From the NCBI RefSeq assembly GCF_002900365.1, contig NZ_CP025979.1:2914001-2978000 (forward strand): a stretch of DNA of 64,000 bases, read 5' to 3'. Each line of letters opens with the position of its first letter. The stretch's first letter is position 1. The position numbers and the translations under genes were made by a program. Source of the DNA: Escherichia marmotae. GTDB taxonomy: Bacteria; Pseudomonadota; Gammaproteobacteria; Enterobacterales; Enterobacteriaceae. Shown here one piece after another: positions 34,821 through 44,171 of this stretch. The notes under the pieces were generated by a model. It worked only from the letters and a program-made list of their open reading frames with translations, ran no database searches and had not been told where the DNA came from.

Positions 34821-36395
34821 ATGTTCTCCACACTCCGCCGCACTCTGTTTGCGCTGCTGGCTTGTGCGTCTTTTATCGTCCATGCCGCCGCGCCAGATGA
34901 AATCACCACCGCCTGGCCGGTGAACGTCGGGCCACTAAACCCGCACCTTTACACGCCTAATCAGATGTTCGCCCAGAGCATGGTTTATGAACCATTGGTG
35001 AAATATCAGGCAGACGGTTCGGTGACCCCGTGGCTGGCAAAAAGCTGGACCCATTCGGAAGATGGCAAAACCTGGACCTTCACCCTGCGTGATGACGTGA
35101 AATTCTCTAATGGTGAACCGTTCGATGCAGAGGCCGCAGCAGAAAACTTCCGCGCAGTGCTCGATAACCGTCAACGTCACGCCTGGCTGGAGCTGGCAAA
35201 TCAGATTGTTGGTGTCAAAGCACTCAGCAAAACCGAGCTACAAATCACCCTGAAAAGCGCCTACTATCCTTTCCTGCAAGAACTGGCTCTGCCGCGCCCT
35301 TTCCGCTTTATCGCTCCGTCACAATTTAAAAACCACGAAACCATGAACGGGATTAAAGCCCCGATTGGCACCGGGCCGTGGGTTTTGCAGGAATCGAAAC
35401 TGAATCAATACGATGTCTTCGTCCGTAACGAAAACTACTGGGGTGAAAAACCGGCAATTAAAAAGATCACCTTCAACGTGATCCCCGACCCGACTACTCG
35501 CGCGGTAGCTTTCGAAACCGGTGATATCGACCTGCTGTACGGTAATGAAGGGCTGCTGCCACTCGATACCTTCGCCCGCTTTAGCCAGAACCCGGCTTAC
35601 CACACTCAACTGTCACAACCGATCGAAACTGTGATGCTGGCGCTTAATACCGCCAAAGCCCCTACCAACGAGCTGGCAGTGCGGGAAGCGCTCAATTACG
35701 CCGTAAACAAAAAATCGCTGATTGATAACGCATTGTATGGCACCCAGCAGGTTGCCGACACTCTGTTTGCCCCTTCTGTGCCTTACGCTAATCTCGGCCT
35801 GAAGCCGCGTCAGTACGATCCACAGAAAGCGAAAGATTTGCTGGAAAAAGCAGGCTGGACGCTGCCTGCGGGCAAAGATATCCGCGAGAAAAACGGTCAG
35901 CCGCTGCGCATTGAACTGTCGTTCATCGGCACCGATGCGTTAAGCAAATCAATGGCAGAAATCATTCAGGCCGATATGCACCAGATTGGCGCTGATGTCA
36001 CATTAATTGGAGAAGAAGAGAGCAGTATCTACGCCCGCCAGCGTGACGGTCGATTTGGAATGATTTTCCACCGCACCTGGGGCGCGCCATACGATCCACA
36101 CGCTTTCCTGAGTTCGATGCGCGTACCGTCGCACGCTGACTTCCAGGCACAGCAAGGATTAGCCGACAAACAGCTGATTGATAAAGAGATTGGCGAAGTG
36201 CTGGCGACCCATGACGAAACACAACGTCAGGCACTATATCGCGACATTCTGACCCGTCTGCACGACGAGGCGGTTTATCTGCCAATCAGCTATATCTCGA
36301 TGATGGTGGTGGCAAAACCGGAACTGGGCAACATCCCCTACGCGCCGATTGCCACTGAAATTCCGTTCGAACAGATTAAACCGGTGAAACCTTAA
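34821..36395 (+). CDS. nikA: Periplasmic nickel-binding protein NikA
   Basis: The 524-aa cluster C (peptide/nickel) solute-binding protein has a signal peptide ending at about residue 22 (Val-His-Ala), then Ala-Pro-Asp-Glu-Ile-Thr-Thr-Ala-Trp-Pro. It captures nickel with small organic ligands and feeds NikBCDE, chiefly for hydrogenase assembly in anaerobic growth. First gene of nikABCDE(R); its stop overlaps the nikB start by 1 base. Confidence 0.97.
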   Translation: MFSTLRRTLFALLACASFIVHAAAPDEITTAWPVNVGPLNPHLYTPNQMFAQSMVYEPLVKYQADGSVTPWLAKSWTHSEDGKTWTFTLRDDVKFSNGEPFDAEAAAENFRAVLDNRQRHAWLELANQIVGVKALSKTELQITLKSAYYPFLQELALPRPFRFIAPSQFKNHETMNGIKAPIGTGPWVLQESKLNQYDVFVRNENYWGEKPAIKKITFNVIPDPTTRAVAFETGDIDLLYGNEGLLPLDTFARFSQNPAYHTQLSQPIETVMLALNTAKAPTNELAVREALNYAVNKKSLIDNALYGTQQVADTLFAPSVPYANLGLKPRQYDPQKAKDLLEKAGWTLPAGKDIREKNGQPLRIELSFIGTDALSKSMAEIIQADMHQIGADVTLIGEEESSIYARQRDGRFGMIFHRTWGAPYDPHAFLSSMRVPSHADFQAQQGLADKQLIDKEIGEVLATHDETQRQALYRDILTRLHDEAVYLPISYISMMVVAKPELGNIPYAPIATEIPFEQIKPVKP

Positions 36396-37339
36396 TGTTG
36401 CGTTATGTATTGCGCCGCTTTCTGCTGCTGATCCCGATGGTGCTTGCCGCCTCGGTGATCATTTTTCTGATGCTACGCCTCGGCACCGGCGATCCAGCAC
36501 TCGATTATCTGCGTCTGTCCAACCTGCCGCCGACGCCGGAAATGCTGGCTTCTACCCGCACAATGCTCGGTCTGGATCAGCCGCTGTACGTGCAATACGG
36601 CACCTGGCTGTGGAAGGCGCTACATCTTGATTTTGGTGTCTCATTCGCCAGCCAACGCCCGGTGCTGGACGATATGCTGAATTTCCTGCCCGCCACGCTG
36701 GAACTGGCAGGCGCGGCGCTGGTGTTAATTCTGCTCACTTCCGTGCCGCTCGGTATCTGGGCGGCGCGCCATCGCGATCGCCTGCCCGATTTCGCCGTGC
36801 GTTTTATCGCGTTTCTCGGCGTGTCGATGCCTAACTTCTGGCTGGCATTTTTGCTGGTGATGGGGTTTTCGGTGTATCTGCAATGGCTGCCCGCGATGGG
36901 CTACGGCGGCTGGCAGCACCTCATTTTACCTGCGGTATCCATCGCCTTTATGTCGCTGGCGATAAACGCACGTCTGCTGCGCGCCAGTATGCTGGACGTC
37001 GCCGGTCAGCGTCACGTGACCTGGGCGCGGCTACGCGGTCTGAACGACAAACAGACCGAACGCCGTCACATCCTGCGCAATGCCTCGCTGCCGATGATCA
37101 CCGCCGTGGGGATGCACATTGGCGAACTGATCGGCGGGACAATGATTATCGAAAATATCTTTGCCTGGCCGGGCGTCGGCCGTTACGCCGTGTCGGCAAT
37201 TTTTAACCGTGACTATCCGGTCATTCAGTGTTTTACGCTGATGATGGTGGTGGTTTTTGTGGTCTGTAATTTGATTGTTGATTTGATCAATGCTGCGCTG
37301 GACCCGCGTATTCGTCGTCATGAAGGAGCGCACGCGTGA
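36395..37339 (+). CDS. nikB: Nickel ABC permease NikB
   Basis: The 314-aa inner-membrane permease of the DppB type has six hydrophobic segments. The EAA-like loop Arg-Leu-Arg-Gly-Leu-Asn-Asp-Lys-Gln-Thr-Glu lies near residue 215. Pairs with NikC. Overlaps nikC by 4 bases. Confidence 0.97.
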   Translation: MLRYVLRRFLLLIPMVLAASVIIFLMLRLGTGDPALDYLRLSNLPPTPEMLASTRTMLGLDQPLYVQYGTWLWKALHLDFGVSFASQRPVLDDMLNFLPATLELAGAALVLILLTSVPLGIWAARHRDRLPDFAVRFIAFLGVSMPNFWLAFLLVMGFSVYLQWLPAMGYGGWQHLILPAVSIAFMSLAINARLLRASMLDVAGQRHVTWARLRGLNDKQTERRHILRNASLPMITAVGMHIGELIGGTMIIENIFAWPGVGRYAVSAIFNRDYPVIQCFTLMMVVVFVVCNLIVDLINAALDPRIRRHEGAHA

Positions 37340-38169
37340 ACTTTTTCCTCTCTTCCCGCTGGTCGGTACGCCTGGCGCTGATCATTATCGCCCTGCTGGC
37401 GCTGATTGCGCTCACCAGCCAGTGGTGGCTACCGTATGATCCACAGGCGATTGATCTGCCTTCTCGCCTGCTTTCGCCAGATGCGCAGCACTGGTTGGGC
37501 ACTGATCATTTAGGCCGCGATATTTTCTCGCGGCTGATGGCGGCGACTCGCGTGTCGCTCGGCTCAGTAATGGCCTGCCTGCTGCTGGTACTGACGTTAG
37601 GGTTGATTATTGGCGGTAGTGCCGGGCTGATTGGCGGGCGCGTCGATCAGGCCACCATGCGCGTTGCGGATATGTTTATGACCTTCCCGACCTCGATTCT
37701 GTCGTTCTTTATGGTCGGCGTACTCGGCACCGGGCTAACCAACGTGATTATCGCCATCGCCCTGTCGCACTGGGCGTGGTATGCACGTATGGTGCGCAGC
37801 TTGGTGATTTCACTGCGCCAACGCGAGTTTGTGCTGGCGTCACGGCTTTCTGGCGCTGGCCATGTGCGGGTGTTTGTCGACCATCTGGCAGGCGCGGTGA
37901 TCCCTTCGCTGCTGGTACTGGCAACGCTGGATATCGGCCATATGATGCTGCACGTGGCGGGAATGTCCTTCCTCGGCCTCGGCGTGACCGCGCCGACCGC
38001 CGAATGGGGCGTGATGATTAACGACGCGCGCCAGTATATCTGGACTCAGCCGCTACAAATGTTCTGGCCGGGGCTGGCGCTGTTTATCAGCGTGATGGCC
38101 TTTAACCTGGTGGGTGACGCACTGCGCGATCATCTGGATCCTCATCTGGTGACGGAGCACGCACACTAA
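37336..38169 (+). CDS. nikC: Nickel ABC permease NikC
   Basis: The 277-aa DppC-type permease has an N-terminal helix followed by Trp-Leu-Gly-Thr-Asp-His-Leu-Gly-Arg-Asp-Ile-Phe-Ser-Arg, a family hallmark near residues 53-66. Five further hydrophobic segments form the channel half. Its stop overlaps nikD by 1 base. Confidence 0.97.
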   Translation: MNFFLSSRWSVRLALIIIALLALIALTSQWWLPYDPQAIDLPSRLLSPDAQHWLGTDHLGRDIFSRLMAATRVSLGSVMACLLLVLTLGLIIGGSAGLIGGRVDQATMRVADMFMTFPTSILSFFMVGVLGTGLTNVIIAIALSHWAWYARMVRSLVISLRQREFVLASRLSGAGHVRVFVDHLAGAVIPSLLVLATLDIGHMMLHVAGMSFLGLGVTAPTAEWGVMINDARQYIWTQPLQMFWPGLALFISVMAFNLVGDALRDHLDPHLVTEHAH

Positions 38170-38933
38170 TGCCGCAACAGATTGAACTGCGCGATATCGC
38201 GCTACAGGCCGCAAAGCCGCTGGTGCACGGTGTATCGTTAACCCTGCAACGCGGGCGCGTGCTGGCGTTAGTTGGCGGTAGCGGCAGCGGGAAATCATTA
38301 ACCTGCGCCGCGACGCTGGGCATTCTACCCGCAGGCGTTCGCCAGACGGCTGGGGAAATTTTAGCCGATGGCAAACCGGTTTCTCCCTGCGCCCTACGCG
38401 GTGTCAAAATTGCTACCATCATGCAAAACCCACGCAGCGCCTTTAATCCGCTGCACACCATGCACACCCACGCGCGAGAAACCTGCCTGGCGTTAGGGAA
38501 ACCCGCCGATGACGCCACGCTTATCGCAGCCATAGAAGCAGTGGGGTTGGAAAACGCTGCGCGCGTGCTGAAACTGTACCCGTTCGAGATGAGCGGCGGC
38601 ATGTTGCAGCGCATGATGATTGCGATGGCAGTGCTGTGTGAATCACCGTTTATCATCGCTGATGAACCGACTACCGACCTTGATGTGGTGGCGCAGGCGC
38701 GCATCCTTGATCTGCTGGAAAGCATTATGCAAAAGCAGGCTCCGGGAATGTTGCTGGTCACTCATGATATGGGCGTAGTGGCGCGTCTGGCGGACGATGT
38801 AGCAGTGATGTCACACGGTAAGATTGTCGAACAGGGCGATGTCGAAACGCTGTTTAACGCACCGCAACATCCGGTGACGCGCAGCCTGGTTTCCGCTCAT
38901 CTCGCGCTTTACGGTATGGAGCTGGCATCATGA
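38169..38933 (+). CDS. nikD: Nickel ABC ATPase NikD
   Basis: The 254-aa ATPase has Walker A Gly-Gly-Ser-Gly-Ser-Gly-Lys-Ser at about 36-43, signature Met-Ser-Gly-Gly-Met-Leu-Gln-Arg and Walker B Phe-Ile-Ile-Ala-Asp-Glu-Pro-Thr-Thr-Asp-Leu-Asp. The Gly-Gly-Met variant of the signature is normal for this family. Overlaps nikE by 4 bases. Confidence 0.96.
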   Translation: MPQQIELRDIALQAAKPLVHGVSLTLQRGRVLALVGGSGSGKSLTCAATLGILPAGVRQTAGEILADGKPVSPCALRGVKIATIMQNPRSAFNPLHTMHTHARETCLALGKPADDATLIAAIEAVGLENAARVLKLYPFEMSGGMLQRMMIAMAVLCESPFIIADEPTTDLDVVAQARILDLLESIMQKQAPGMLLVTHDMGVVARLADDVAVMSHGKIVEQGDVETLFNAPQHPVTRSLVSAHLALYGMELAS

Positions 38934-39736
38934 CTTTACTTAACGTTTCCGGCCTTTCACATCACTATGCGCACGGTGGATTTAGCGGTAAGCACCAGCA
39001 TCAGGCGGTACTGAATAACGTTTCTCTGACCCTGAAAAGCGGTGAAACTGTCGCCTTGCTGGGGCGCAGCGGCTGTGGGAAAAGTACTCTCGCACGGCTG
39101 CTGGTGGGTTTAGAGTCGCCGTCGCAGGGCACGATTAGCTGGCGCGGTGAACCGCTGGCGAAGCTCAATCGCGCCCAGCGTAAAGCGTTCCGCCGTGATA
39201 TTCAGATGGTGTTTCAGGACTCCATCAGCGCCGTTAACCCACGCAAAACCGTGCGCGAGATCCTGCGTGAGCCGATGCGTCACCTGTTATCGCTGAAAAA
39301 ATCGGAGCAACTGGCGCGCGCCAGCGAAATGCTGAATGCGGTAGATCTCGACGACAGCGTGCTCGACAAGCGCCCACCGCAGCTAAGCGGCGGTCAACTC
39401 CAGCGCGTCTGCCTGGCGCGCGCGCTGGCAGTCGAACCGAAATTGCTGATTCTGGATGAAGCCGTTTCTAACCTTGACCTGGTACTGCAGGCGGGAGTGA
39501 TTCGCCTGCTGAAAAAGCTGCAACAGCAGTTTGGCACCGCCTGCCTGTTCATCACCCACGACTTACGCCTGGTAGAACGTTTTTGCCAGCGGGTAATGGT
39601 GATGGACAACGGGCAAATCGTCGAAACCCAGGTGGTGGGAGAGAAATTAACCTTTTCCTCTGACGCCGGACGTGTGCTACAAAACGCGGTATTACCCGCA
39701 TTCCCCTTGCGCCGTCGCGCCACAGAAAAGGTTTAA
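38930..39736 (+). CDS. nikE: Nickel ABC ATPase NikE
   Basis: The 268-aa ATPase has Walker A Gly-Arg-Ser-Gly-Cys-Gly-Lys-Ser-Thr near 45-53, signature Leu-Ser-Gly-Gly-Gln-Leu-Gln-Arg and Walker B Leu-Leu-Ile-Leu-Asp-Glu-Ala. Second ATPase of the nickel importer. nikR follows after 5 bases. Confidence 0.96.
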   Translation: MTLLNVSGLSHHYAHGGFSGKHQHQAVLNNVSLTLKSGETVALLGRSGCGKSTLARLLVGLESPSQGTISWRGEPLAKLNRAQRKAFRRDIQMVFQDSISAVNPRKTVREILREPMRHLLSLKKSEQLARASEMLNAVDLDDSVLDKRPPQLSGGQLQRVCLARALAVEPKLLILDEAVSNLDLVLQAGVIRLLKKLQQQFGTACLFITHDLRLVERFCQRVMVMDNGQIVETQVVGEKLTFSSDAGRVLQNAVLPAFPLRRRATEKV

Positions 39737-39741
39737 CGCAA

Positions 39742-40143
39742 ATGCAACGAGTCACCATCACGCTTGATGACGATTTACTGGAGACGCTGGACAGCCTGAG
39801 CCAGCGTCGCGGCTATAACAACCGTTCCGAAGCTATCCGCGATATTCTGCGTAGCGCTCTGGCACAGGAGGCTACCCAGCAGCACGGCACACAAGGTTTC
39901 GCGGTGCTGTCGTATGTGTATGAACACGAAAAACGCGACTTAGCCAGCCGTATTGTCTCCACGCAGCATCACCACCACGACCTTTCGGTCGCCACGCTGC
40001 ATGTGCACATTAATCACGACGACTGCCTGGAAATCGCCGTGCTGAAAGGTGACATGGGCGATATACAGCATTTTGCCGATGATGTTATCGCCCAGCGCGG
40101 CGTGCGGCACGGGCATTTGCAGTGCTTGCCGAAGGAAGATTGA
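39742..40143 (+). CDS. nikR: Nickel-responsive repressor NikR
   Basis: The 133-aa regulator has an N-terminal ribbon-helix-helix (Gln-Arg-Val-Thr-Ile-Thr-Leu-Asp-Asp-Asp...Ser-Glu-Ala-Ile-Arg-Asp) and a C-terminal ACT-like nickel domain. Ni ligands are visible: His76 in the His-His-His-His run, His87 and His89 (His-Val-His-Ile), and Cys95 (Asp-Asp-Cys). It represses nikABCDE at the operator at 34756-34783. Confidence 0.97.
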   Translation: MQRVTITLDDDLLETLDSLSQRRGYNNRSEAIRDILRSALAQEATQQHGTQGFAVLSYVYEHEKRDLASRIVSTQHHHHDLSVATLHVHINHDDCLEIAVLKGDMGDIQHFADDVIAQRGVRHGHLQCLPKED

Positions 40144-40175
40144 TTTATTTCTGAAACGAGGAAAGAAAAGATATT

Positions 40176-40208
40176 AACTGAACTTAATTTATAAAATTAA
40201 GTTCAGTT
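40176..40208. repeat. Perfect 15-bp inverted repeat downstream of nikR
   Basis: AACTGAACTTAATTT (40176-40190) and its exact complement (40194-40208) flank the 3-base loop ATA. It lies 33 bases past the nikR stop, before convergent yhhJ. No U run follows, so it is either a weak terminator or a remnant of a mobile element end. In K-12 this interval is occupied by rhsB, to my recall. Confidence 0.75.
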
Positions 40209-40311
40209 GCATAGATAGATCCTGTAAAGGCAGATGTTCTGCGTAATGAACGCAGCTAAAATTTATGACTTCGCTTTATGACATCACAATATGAAGCCAG
40301 GTTTCCCTTCC

Positions 40312-41439
40312 TTACGCCATTGTCCCAATCGTCTTCCTGAATCGCAGTAGCGCGATGGTGAAAAACACGCCGCCAATTGCCATCAGCGTCAGGAACTGCG
40401 GCCAGACGATTTCGAATCCGGCACCACGGTAGAGAATGGCTTGCGCGAGGCTAACAAAGTGTGTCGTCGGCATGGTCAGCATAATATCCTGCACCATCTG
40501 CGGCATACTTTCGCGCGGGGTAGAGCCACCGGAAAGCATTTGTAACGGTAGCAACACCAGAATCACCAGCAGCCCAAGCTGTGGCATCGAACGTGCTATC
40601 GTCCCCATAAAAATGCCGATTGACGTGGTGGCAAACAAACTGAGCGCTACACCCAGCATAAACAGCGGGATCGAGCCTTCAATCGGTACGCCCAGCACAC
40701 CTTTCACCATCAGCACCAGCGATAATCCCGACACCACCAACACCACCAGCCCCATCGACCAGACCTTCGCCATCATGATCTCAAACGGCGTTATCGGCAT
40801 CACCAACAAGTGTTCCACCGTGCCGTGTTCACGCTCACGGATCAGTGCCGATCCGGTGAGCACAATCGCCAGCATGGTAATGTTGTTGATGATCGCCATC
40901 ACCCCGCCAAACCACGCGGGGTCGAGGTTCGGGTTAAAGCGCATGCGGGTTTCCAGCGATACCAACGGTTCGCTGTTATCACGGTAGCGCGCGACAAAGC
41001 TATTCACTTCACCGTTGATAATATTCTGGATATAACCGTTGCCAGTGAATGCCTGGCTCATTCGCGTGGCATCGACGTTCACCTGAATATCTGGCTGGCG
41101 TCCGGCGAGGACATCACGCTGAAAATTTGGCGGAATATTTATCGCGAAGGTATAGCGTCCGGCGTCCAGTCCGGCATCCATCTCATCGGCGGTGATCATC
41201 TCCGGTGGCAAAAACCACGGGCGATAGAAGCTGTTAACGATCCGGTTCGACAATTGCGATTGATCCATATCGGCAATAGCGATCGGCGCGAGGTTCAACG
41301 ATCCTGGCGTAACGGTTGCCGACGAGTACACCGACACCGTAAACGAGAAGACAATCAGCGTCAGCATCGCTTTATCACCGAGCAGACTGCGCAACTCTTT
41401 GATACCCAGATTAAAAATATTGCGTAAATGGCGCATCAT
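40312..41439 (-). CDS. yhhJ: ABC-2 type permease YhhJ
   Basis: The 375-aa membrane protein of the ABC-2 permease family has one N-terminal helix, a large periplasmic domain (about 45-175) and five helices at the C-terminus. The motif Ile-Arg-Glu-Arg-Glu-His-Gly-Thr-Val-Glu-His-Leu-Leu-Val near 225 is typical. The start at 41439 (Met-Met-Arg-His) overlaps the rbbA stop in an ATGA; the start one codon later is equally possible. Third gene of yhiI-rbbA-yhhJ, resembling the YbhGFSR exporters. Confidence 0.92.
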   Translation of the reverse strand: MMRHLRNIFNLGIKELRSLLGDKAMLTLIVFSFTVSVYSSATVTPGSLNLAPIAIADMDQSQLSNRIVNSFYRPWFLPPEMITADEMDAGLDAGRYTFAINIPPNFQRDVLAGRQPDIQVNVDATRMSQAFTGNGYIQNIINGEVNSFVARYRDNSEPLVSLETRMRFNPNLDPAWFGGVMAIINNITMLAIVLTGSALIREREHGTVEHLLVMPITPFEIMMAKVWSMGLVVLVVSGLSLVLMVKGVLGVPIEGSIPLFMLGVALSLFATTSIGIFMGTIARSMPQLGLLVILVLLPLQMLSGGSTPRESMPQMVQDIMLTMPTTHFVSLAQAILYRGAGFEIVWPQFLTLMAIGGVFFTIALLRFRKTIGTMA

Positions 41440-44171
41440 CCCTCCTGTTTTTTCAGTAGCAGGATGCTTAAGCCCATCACCAGCGGTATGGCTATCAGCA
41501 ACGGGATGAAAAGTTGCCACAAATCAGTCAGATCCAGCGCCTTCGAGAATGTCCCACGGGCGATAGTCAGAAAATGGCTGGTCGGATAAACCTCGCCAAT
41601 CCAACGTCCCGGCCCTTCCAGTGAAGCTACCGGATCGATCATCCCGGAAAACTGCGTCGCCGGAATCAACGTGATTATGGCAGTACCGAAAATGGCGGCT
41701 ATCTGGCTTTTCATAAAGGTGGAGATCAGCAGCCCCATTCCGGTGGCGATGATGATATACAGCAGTGCCGCCAGGGTGAGCGTCAGGAAACTGCCTTTAT
41801 GCGGCACGCCAAACACAAACACCGACAGGCCGCAGAGCAGGAAAAAGTTCAGCATTCCCAGCGCGATGTACGGTAGCTGTTTACCGAGCAAAAATTCGCT
41901 GCGGGTAGTAGGCGTAACGTAGAGATTGATAATCGACCCCAACTCTTTTTCCCGTACCACGCTAAGGGCGCTTAGCATTGAGGGAATCATCATCAACAGA
42001 AGCGGGATCACCGCCGGAACAATCGCTGGCAGACTTTTTACGTCCGGGTTATAGCGATAGCGCGTCTCAATGTTCATCAGACCGCTTTGACTGGCTGGTG
42101 TCGATTGTTGGCTTGCCTCGTTCTGTAGCCAGTTCTGATGCATCGCCTGCACGTAACCTTTTACCGTTTCAGCGCGGCTGGGCATCGCGCCGTCGATCCA
42201 GACGCCGATTTCCACCGGCGTACCGCGTGCGATATCGCGGCCAAAATTGGGTGGGATCTCAATCGCTACCGTCACATCTCCTGCACGCATCCGGCGCTCA
42301 AGCTCATCGTAACTGGTGAGCGGCGGCTGTTCGATAAAGTAACGGGAACCGGAGAGATTGAGTGTCCACGCCTGGCTGCTGACAGTCTGGTCGCGGTCAA
42401 GCACCGCAAAGCGCAGGTTTTCCACATCCATACTGATGCCGTAACCCATTATCAGCATCAGGATCACCGTCCCCATCAGCGCCAGCGTTGAACGTACCGG
42501 ATCGCGTCGCAGTTCCAGTGCTTCGCGGCGGCTGTAGCTAAACAGACGACGCAGGCTAAATCCCTGACGTGGCGCGTGAGTGGTGTCATGTCCCACGGGC
42601 GGTGCTTCAACTTCGTTGCTCTGCCCTGCCGCTTCCTGCAAATAGGCGATAAATGCCTCTTCCAGGCTGGCAGCCCTGCGTTTCTCAACCAGCTCCTGCG
42701 GCGTGCCGCTGGCGAGTACTTTTCCGGCGTGCATCAGCGAGATGCGGTCACAGCGTTCCGCTTCATTCATAAAGTGGGTGGAGATGAAAATGGTCACTTT
42801 GTCCTGGCGCGAGAGATCCACCATCAACTGCCAGAACATATCCCTCGCCACTGGATCGACGCCAGAAGTCGGCTCATCGAGGATTAACATCTCCGGGCGA
42901 TGAATCACCGCCACAGCCAGCGAAAGTCGCTGACGAATACCGAGCGGCAGGGATTCCGGCAGTGCATCTTCAACATCATTGAGCTTAAAACGCTCGCTCA
43001 TCTCAGCAACTCGCGCAGGAATGTCCGCTTCCGGAATGTGAAACAAGCGGGCATGTAACTCAAGGTTTTGCCGCACGGTGAGTTCGTTATAAAGCGAAAA
43101 CGCCTGCGACATATAACCCACCCGCCGGCGGGTATCGATATCTTTTGGATCGACTGGTTGCCCAAACAACCACGCTTCACCTTCGCTGGCAGGCAGCAGC
43201 CCGGTGAGCATTTTCATGGTGGTGGATTTACCGCAGCCGTTCGAACCGAGAAACCCAAAAATCTCCCCGCGTGGAATGCGAAAATTAACGTGATCAACAG
43301 CGACAAAGGAACCAAAACGCATGGTCAGATCGCGCGCTTCGATGGCAATCTCTGCGTTTTCAGGTTGATACGGTGGGATGACTACCGCCTGATGCGCCTG
43401 GCGTTGCGCTTGCGGCAACAGATTTATAAATGCTTCTTCCAGCGTGGCGCTTTGCGTTTGCTGCCGCAGCTCTTCGGCACTTCCGGTTGCCAGCACTTCT
43501 CCGGCATTCATCGCTACCAGCCAGTCGAAGCGTTCGGCCTCTTCCATATAGGCGGTGGCAACCAGCACGCTCATATTACTCTGCCGCTGGCGGATGCTGT
43601 CGATCAGATCCCAGAACTGGGCGCGGGAGAGCGGGTCAACCCCCGTCGTAGGCTCATCAAGAATCAACAATTCCGGATCGTGGATTAACGCACAACACAA
43701 CCCAAGTTTTTGCTTCATGCCGCCGGAGAGTTTACCCGCCGGACGATCGCGAAAAGGTGCTAACCCGGTACTGGTCAGTAGTTCATTAATTCGCACTTCC
43801 CGCTCCGCTTTGTCGTGACCGAACAAGCGGGCGAAAAAATCGACGTTTTCATACACCGACAAGGTGTGGTAGAGGTTTTTGCCCAGTCCTTGTGGCATCC
43901 AGGCGATGCGCGGGCAGACGTCGCGGCGATGCTTCGGGTCGCGCATATCGCCGCCCAATACCATCACGCTGCCCTGCTCAATGACGCGGGCACCAGAAAT
44001 CAACGACAACAAACTCGACTTCCCGACACCGTCAGGGCCAATCAGCCCGACCATACAGCGGGCCGGAATATCGAGAGTGATATTGTTCAGCGCAACGGTT
44101 TTTCCATAATGCTGGCTCACGCCCGCCAGTTGCGCGACAGGCGGGACGGGAACCAGTTCCAGATGCGTCAT
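41436..44171 (-). CDS. rbbA: RbbA (YhiH), double ABC ATPase-permease fusion
   Basis: The 911-aa protein has two ABC ATPase domains. The first has Walker A Gly-Pro-Asp-Gly-Val-Gly-Lys-Ser-Ser (about 43-51) and signature Leu-Ser-Gly-Gly-Met-Lys-Gln. The second has Walker A Gly-Ser-Asn-Gly-Cys-Gly-Lys-Ser-Thr (about 310-318), where the usual signature Leu-Ser-Gly-Gly is Leu-Pro-Leu-Gly-Ile-Arg-Gln. A C-terminal ABC-2 membrane domain (about 545-911) follows. RbbA is described as a ribosome-associated ATPase. The context (HlyD partner upstream, permease downstream) also fits an exporter. Confidence 0.94.
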   Translation of the reverse strand: MTHLELVPVPPVAQLAGVSQHYGKTVALNNITLDIPARCMVGLIGPDGVGKSSLLSLISGARVIEQGSVMVLGGDMRDPKHRRDVCPRIAWMPQGLGKNLYHTLSVYENVDFFARLFGHDKAEREVRINELLTSTGLAPFRDRPAGKLSGGMKQKLGLCCALIHDPELLILDEPTTGVDPLSRAQFWDLIDSIRQRQSNMSVLVATAYMEEAERFDWLVAMNAGEVLATGSAEELRQQTQSATLEEAFINLLPQAQRQAHQAVVIPPYQPENAEIAIEARDLTMRFGSFVAVDHVNFRIPRGEIFGFLGSNGCGKSTTMKMLTGLLPASEGEAWLFGQPVDPKDIDTRRRVGYMSQAFSLYNELTVRQNLELHARLFHIPEADIPARVAEMSERFKLNDVEDALPESLPLGIRQRLSLAVAVIHRPEMLILDEPTSGVDPVARDMFWQLMVDLSRQDKVTIFISTHFMNEAERCDRISLMHAGKVLASGTPQELVEKRRAASLEEAFIAYLQEAAGQSNEVEAPPVGHDTTHAPRQGFSLRRLFSYSRREALELRRDPVRSTLALMGTVILMLIMGYGISMDVENLRFAVLDRDQTVSSQAWTLNLSGSRYFIEQPPLTSYDELERRMRAGDVTVAIEIPPNFGRDIARGTPVEIGVWIDGAMPSRAETVKGYVQAMHQNWLQNEASQQSTPASQSGLMNIETRYRYNPDVKSLPAIVPAVIPLLLMMIPSMLSALSVVREKELGSIINLYVTPTTRSEFLLGKQLPYIALGMLNFFLLCGLSVFVFGVPHKGSFLTLTLAALLYIIIATGMGLLISTFMKSQIAAIFGTAIITLIPATQFSGMIDPVASLEGPGRWIGEVYPTSHFLTIARGTFSKALDLTDLWQLFIPLLIAIPLVMGLSILLLKKQEG

